A stretch of DNA of 64,000 nt from Watersipora subatra (taxonomy: Eukaryota > Bryozoa > Gymnolaemata > Cheilostomatida > Watersiporidae), in contig NC_088714.1 of NCBI RefSeq assembly GCF_963576615.1, positions 2,914,001 to 2,978,000 on the forward strand, given 5' to 3'. The translations under genes were made by a program, and so were the position numbers. Positions 61,681 through 64,000 of this stretch are shown one piece after another. The notes beneath the pieces were generated by a model. The model ran no database searches. It was not told the DNA's origin and saw only the letters and a list, made by a program, of their open reading frames with translations. The first letter of the stretch is position 1, and each line of letters opens with the position of its first letter.

Positions 61681-63585
61681 CACACAACTCACGAAAATTA
61701 TTCATGAGTGGCGGTCCCAAACCCTTGTGTCCAAATCTCATCAACAAATTTAACCATTTTTCTATGGAGTCGTTTAAGTATAATAATGATAAAAACACAT
61801 ATAAACCTATTTAAATATGTTACCAAGTCTTTGAAATTTGTAGACAATATCCTAAAAATAACCCATCTGATCAGATTATACATAAATAGACAGACTAATT
61901 TGACCTAAAATCGCCATTAAAACTTTGACAAGCCTTTTTTAATCAAAATTAAGACCGGCCAACGAAGCGCCGATAAGGCCGTGCGACAGAGAGTAGAACC
62001 ATTAAGTCATGCGCATTTCACGAAAAAAATGTGCACATTTCACCAGTCTATGGCATTGTCCAATTGCCGAAGGTTTCTGTAACTAACGTAGAAGTACTGA
62101 AAAGTAATCGTTTCTTTTTTGCCGATTTCAAAGTAACTGACATTTTGGACACTTATAATGAGTACTTTGGTATTCCAACTGATGCCCAAAGCAGTGACAG
62201 TAAAGGAAATGACAATGATACATTATTTTTCTAACGATTCTTATAAGATTATTACAATATTTAATTATAAGAATAATTATTCAATTTTATAAAATTTAAT
62301 TATAAGAATAATCATTCGAATTTACAAGATCGAAGTATAATTATAGTGACCGATGTTGAGCAATATGTTAATGTTATTATTTTTTTAAATAATTTTGTTA
62401 AATGGATTTTCTAAAAATCTAGATAAACATCACAACTTCTTGATATTGGTTACTAGGAAATTTTAAAATGTAAACAAAATTGTGCATTGGTTTTCTATTA
62501 TTACTGTATTACTATATTAATAATATTGGTTATTCTAATAACCAATATTTGGCTTTCTAATATTGCCTTTCTCCTATTGCAGGGGAGAGATATGAACATA
62601 TAATCTTTTCCTTTCATTATTGCTGTTTGTTGTACATAATAACACCCAGTACATTACAGCTACCATGGCAGCTACCATTGCAGTTATCCAATTGCACTGC
62701 AGTGCCATTTGACTGATAATATTGCATTTCTCAACCATCAGTACCCTTTATTTTTTCCAATATCACTTTGGTTGTGGGCTGTATGACAGGGGAATTTCTA
62801 GTGTTATATTTCTGCTAATTGATGAAGTAAAATACACACATACACACACACCTTAGTCACAGCTATAACACTACTTATAGGGCCTACCAGAAAATGTTGC
62901 TTTGTGTGCAAAGCAAAATTTGTACCACAAAAAAGGGGTTAGAATGCATATGCAATTTTTCATCTGCAGCTCTGGGGGAAGCTGTGTATTATGCATTGAC
63001 TGTGATTAGTAAAAGAGATGTTTCTATCAGAGTAAAGGTTACATGTATAAGTACTCTTTGGCTAGCAGGTCGAGAACCTCATTTGGCACCCTGTAAATCT
63101 GTGAATCAAACTGTTTTAGCATCCAAACAGTTTCTTTAGGTTAAAAACAGGTTTCACATTTAGAGAATATTCTTTCTGGCTCATGATTGTACAGGCTACT
63201 AAAATTATCACACTTTATTCAACTCTGATCAGATAATCAATTATTGCTTATAAAACTGCTTCTGGTATATTACATGCATATTAACAGCAATACAAACAAT
63301 AGGAAAATAGTTTGAAATTAAGAAAGGAGAAAAGGAGAGTTTACAAGATGTCAGATATGTTTGAAAAAATGTGAAGAAAAGAGAAAAGTGACTCATGATA
63401 AACTGTGGCTTCAACGACTCAGAGAAATCCATCTAATATATAACTTTGTAATGCCTCCTCGCTATACTAGTAAGCTATCACTTGTATGTATGAAAGGAGA
63501 TGTCATTTAGTCATGAAAGATTATTTAATTTCCTTGATCAGGGATTACATCTGTTAGTTCAAGGACAAGTAATCTTTCTCGGCGC
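61681..63585. other. Unassigned region
   Basis: It contains a stray minisatellite unit at 62851-62882 and two short open frames (62031-62234, and 62894-63139 starting MLLCVQSKICTTKKG) without recognised similarity or gene context. Confidence 0.3.
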
Positions 63586-63682
63586 TCACTTCTTTGGAGG
63601 TTTCAAGGCACCGATGTTGACCGGTTCATAACGAGAGTTATCCACTTCATGGGGGCTTTCATACGCTCCGTTCACATAATGT
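63586..63682 (-). CDS. Terminal exon of an unidentified protein
   Basis: Acceptor TTATTTTAG on the minus strand, then one base completing a codon, then 31 codons: HYVNGAYESPHEVDNSRY, EPVNIGALKPPKK, and TGA at 63588-63586. Residue composition looks like real protein, with no repeats, and the splice site is good. Upstream exons would lie to the right, beyond the window. I do not recognise the family. It could be a chance frame. Confidence 0.45.
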
Positions 63683-64000
63683 CTAAAATAACGGGTTGAT
63701 AACAAAGTTTTAAGTGTTGACGAGTTCTATGCAAAGTATGACTTAATGTTTAAACAGTCTGATTAACTTTTAATTGTAACTGGCATAAGCTCTTAAAACA
63801 AATAAAATGTTTTTTAGAATCACAGTCTACATGTTTGCAACAGTTCAAAACTAACGCTGGATTGATGACTACAATAAAACGAGTAACACCGCCTCTCATC
63901 TTCATCGATGTGTGTAGCCAGCCATTAAGTACTACATGTAATAGTAACTTGGCCGTGATTCTACCTCTACTAGTATGCTGACATAAATGGCTAGCAATAC
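63683..64000. other. Right edge, probable intron
   Basis: AT-rich, no element recognised; intronic if the 63586-63682 exon is real. Confidence 0.3.

Noticed and set aside
62031..62234. Small gene encoding a 67-residue protein
   Set aside because: No homology, no splice or promoter context; chance frame cannot be excluded.

Overview
The window is AT-rich eukaryotic DNA with GT-AG introns, long introns and dense transposon remains, so it comes from an animal nuclear genome. A marine invertebrate, possibly a lophotrochozoan, fits the element content, but nothing in the sequence fixes the species. No rRNA, CRISPR, operon or bacterial signal was seen.

Layout. 1-1049 is a 56-bp minisatellite. 2005-3181 (minus) holds two exons of a mut-7/EXD3-type exonuclease gene, only its N-terminal helical part. 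7452-40887 (plus) is the gene for chaperonin subunit CCT4 (TCP-1 delta) in eleven exons. They join in phase to 532 codons and match the family from the N-terminus to the last few residues. Introns 1, 6 and 10 are very large and filled with mobile DNA: an apparently intact CR1/Jockey-like LINE (about 7640-11613), a collapsed Tigger element, a decayed piggyBac transposase, several TA-flanked MITEs, a 0.73-kb foldback element, and a chain of four TTAA-bounded units (27871-32585).

43671-46784 and 54581-56456 (minus) carry a tandem alpha-tubulin family: two complete four-exon genes, each encoding 450 aa, plus two decayed 3' tails. The two genes and their 5' flanks form a segmental duplication; copy 2 has a roughly 1.55-kb repeat insertion upstream. 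LINE fragments, a precise 80-bp hAT-like MITE, a 24-bp minisatellite, a broken coiled-coil exon, a 38-bp minisatellite and the last exon of an unidentified minus-strand gene (63586-63682) fill the rest.

Functionally the genes with a clear role are cytoskeletal and proteostatic: CCT is the chaperonin that folds tubulin, so a CCT subunit gene sits beside an alpha-tubulin cluster. This may be chance. The most unusual structures are the TTAA-to-TTAA chain of units (two carrying a mini-gene with its own promoter), the minisatellite that has multiplied the 3' end of the CCT4 coding sequence, and the near-identity of exon 2/intron 1 between otherwise diverged tubulin copies.
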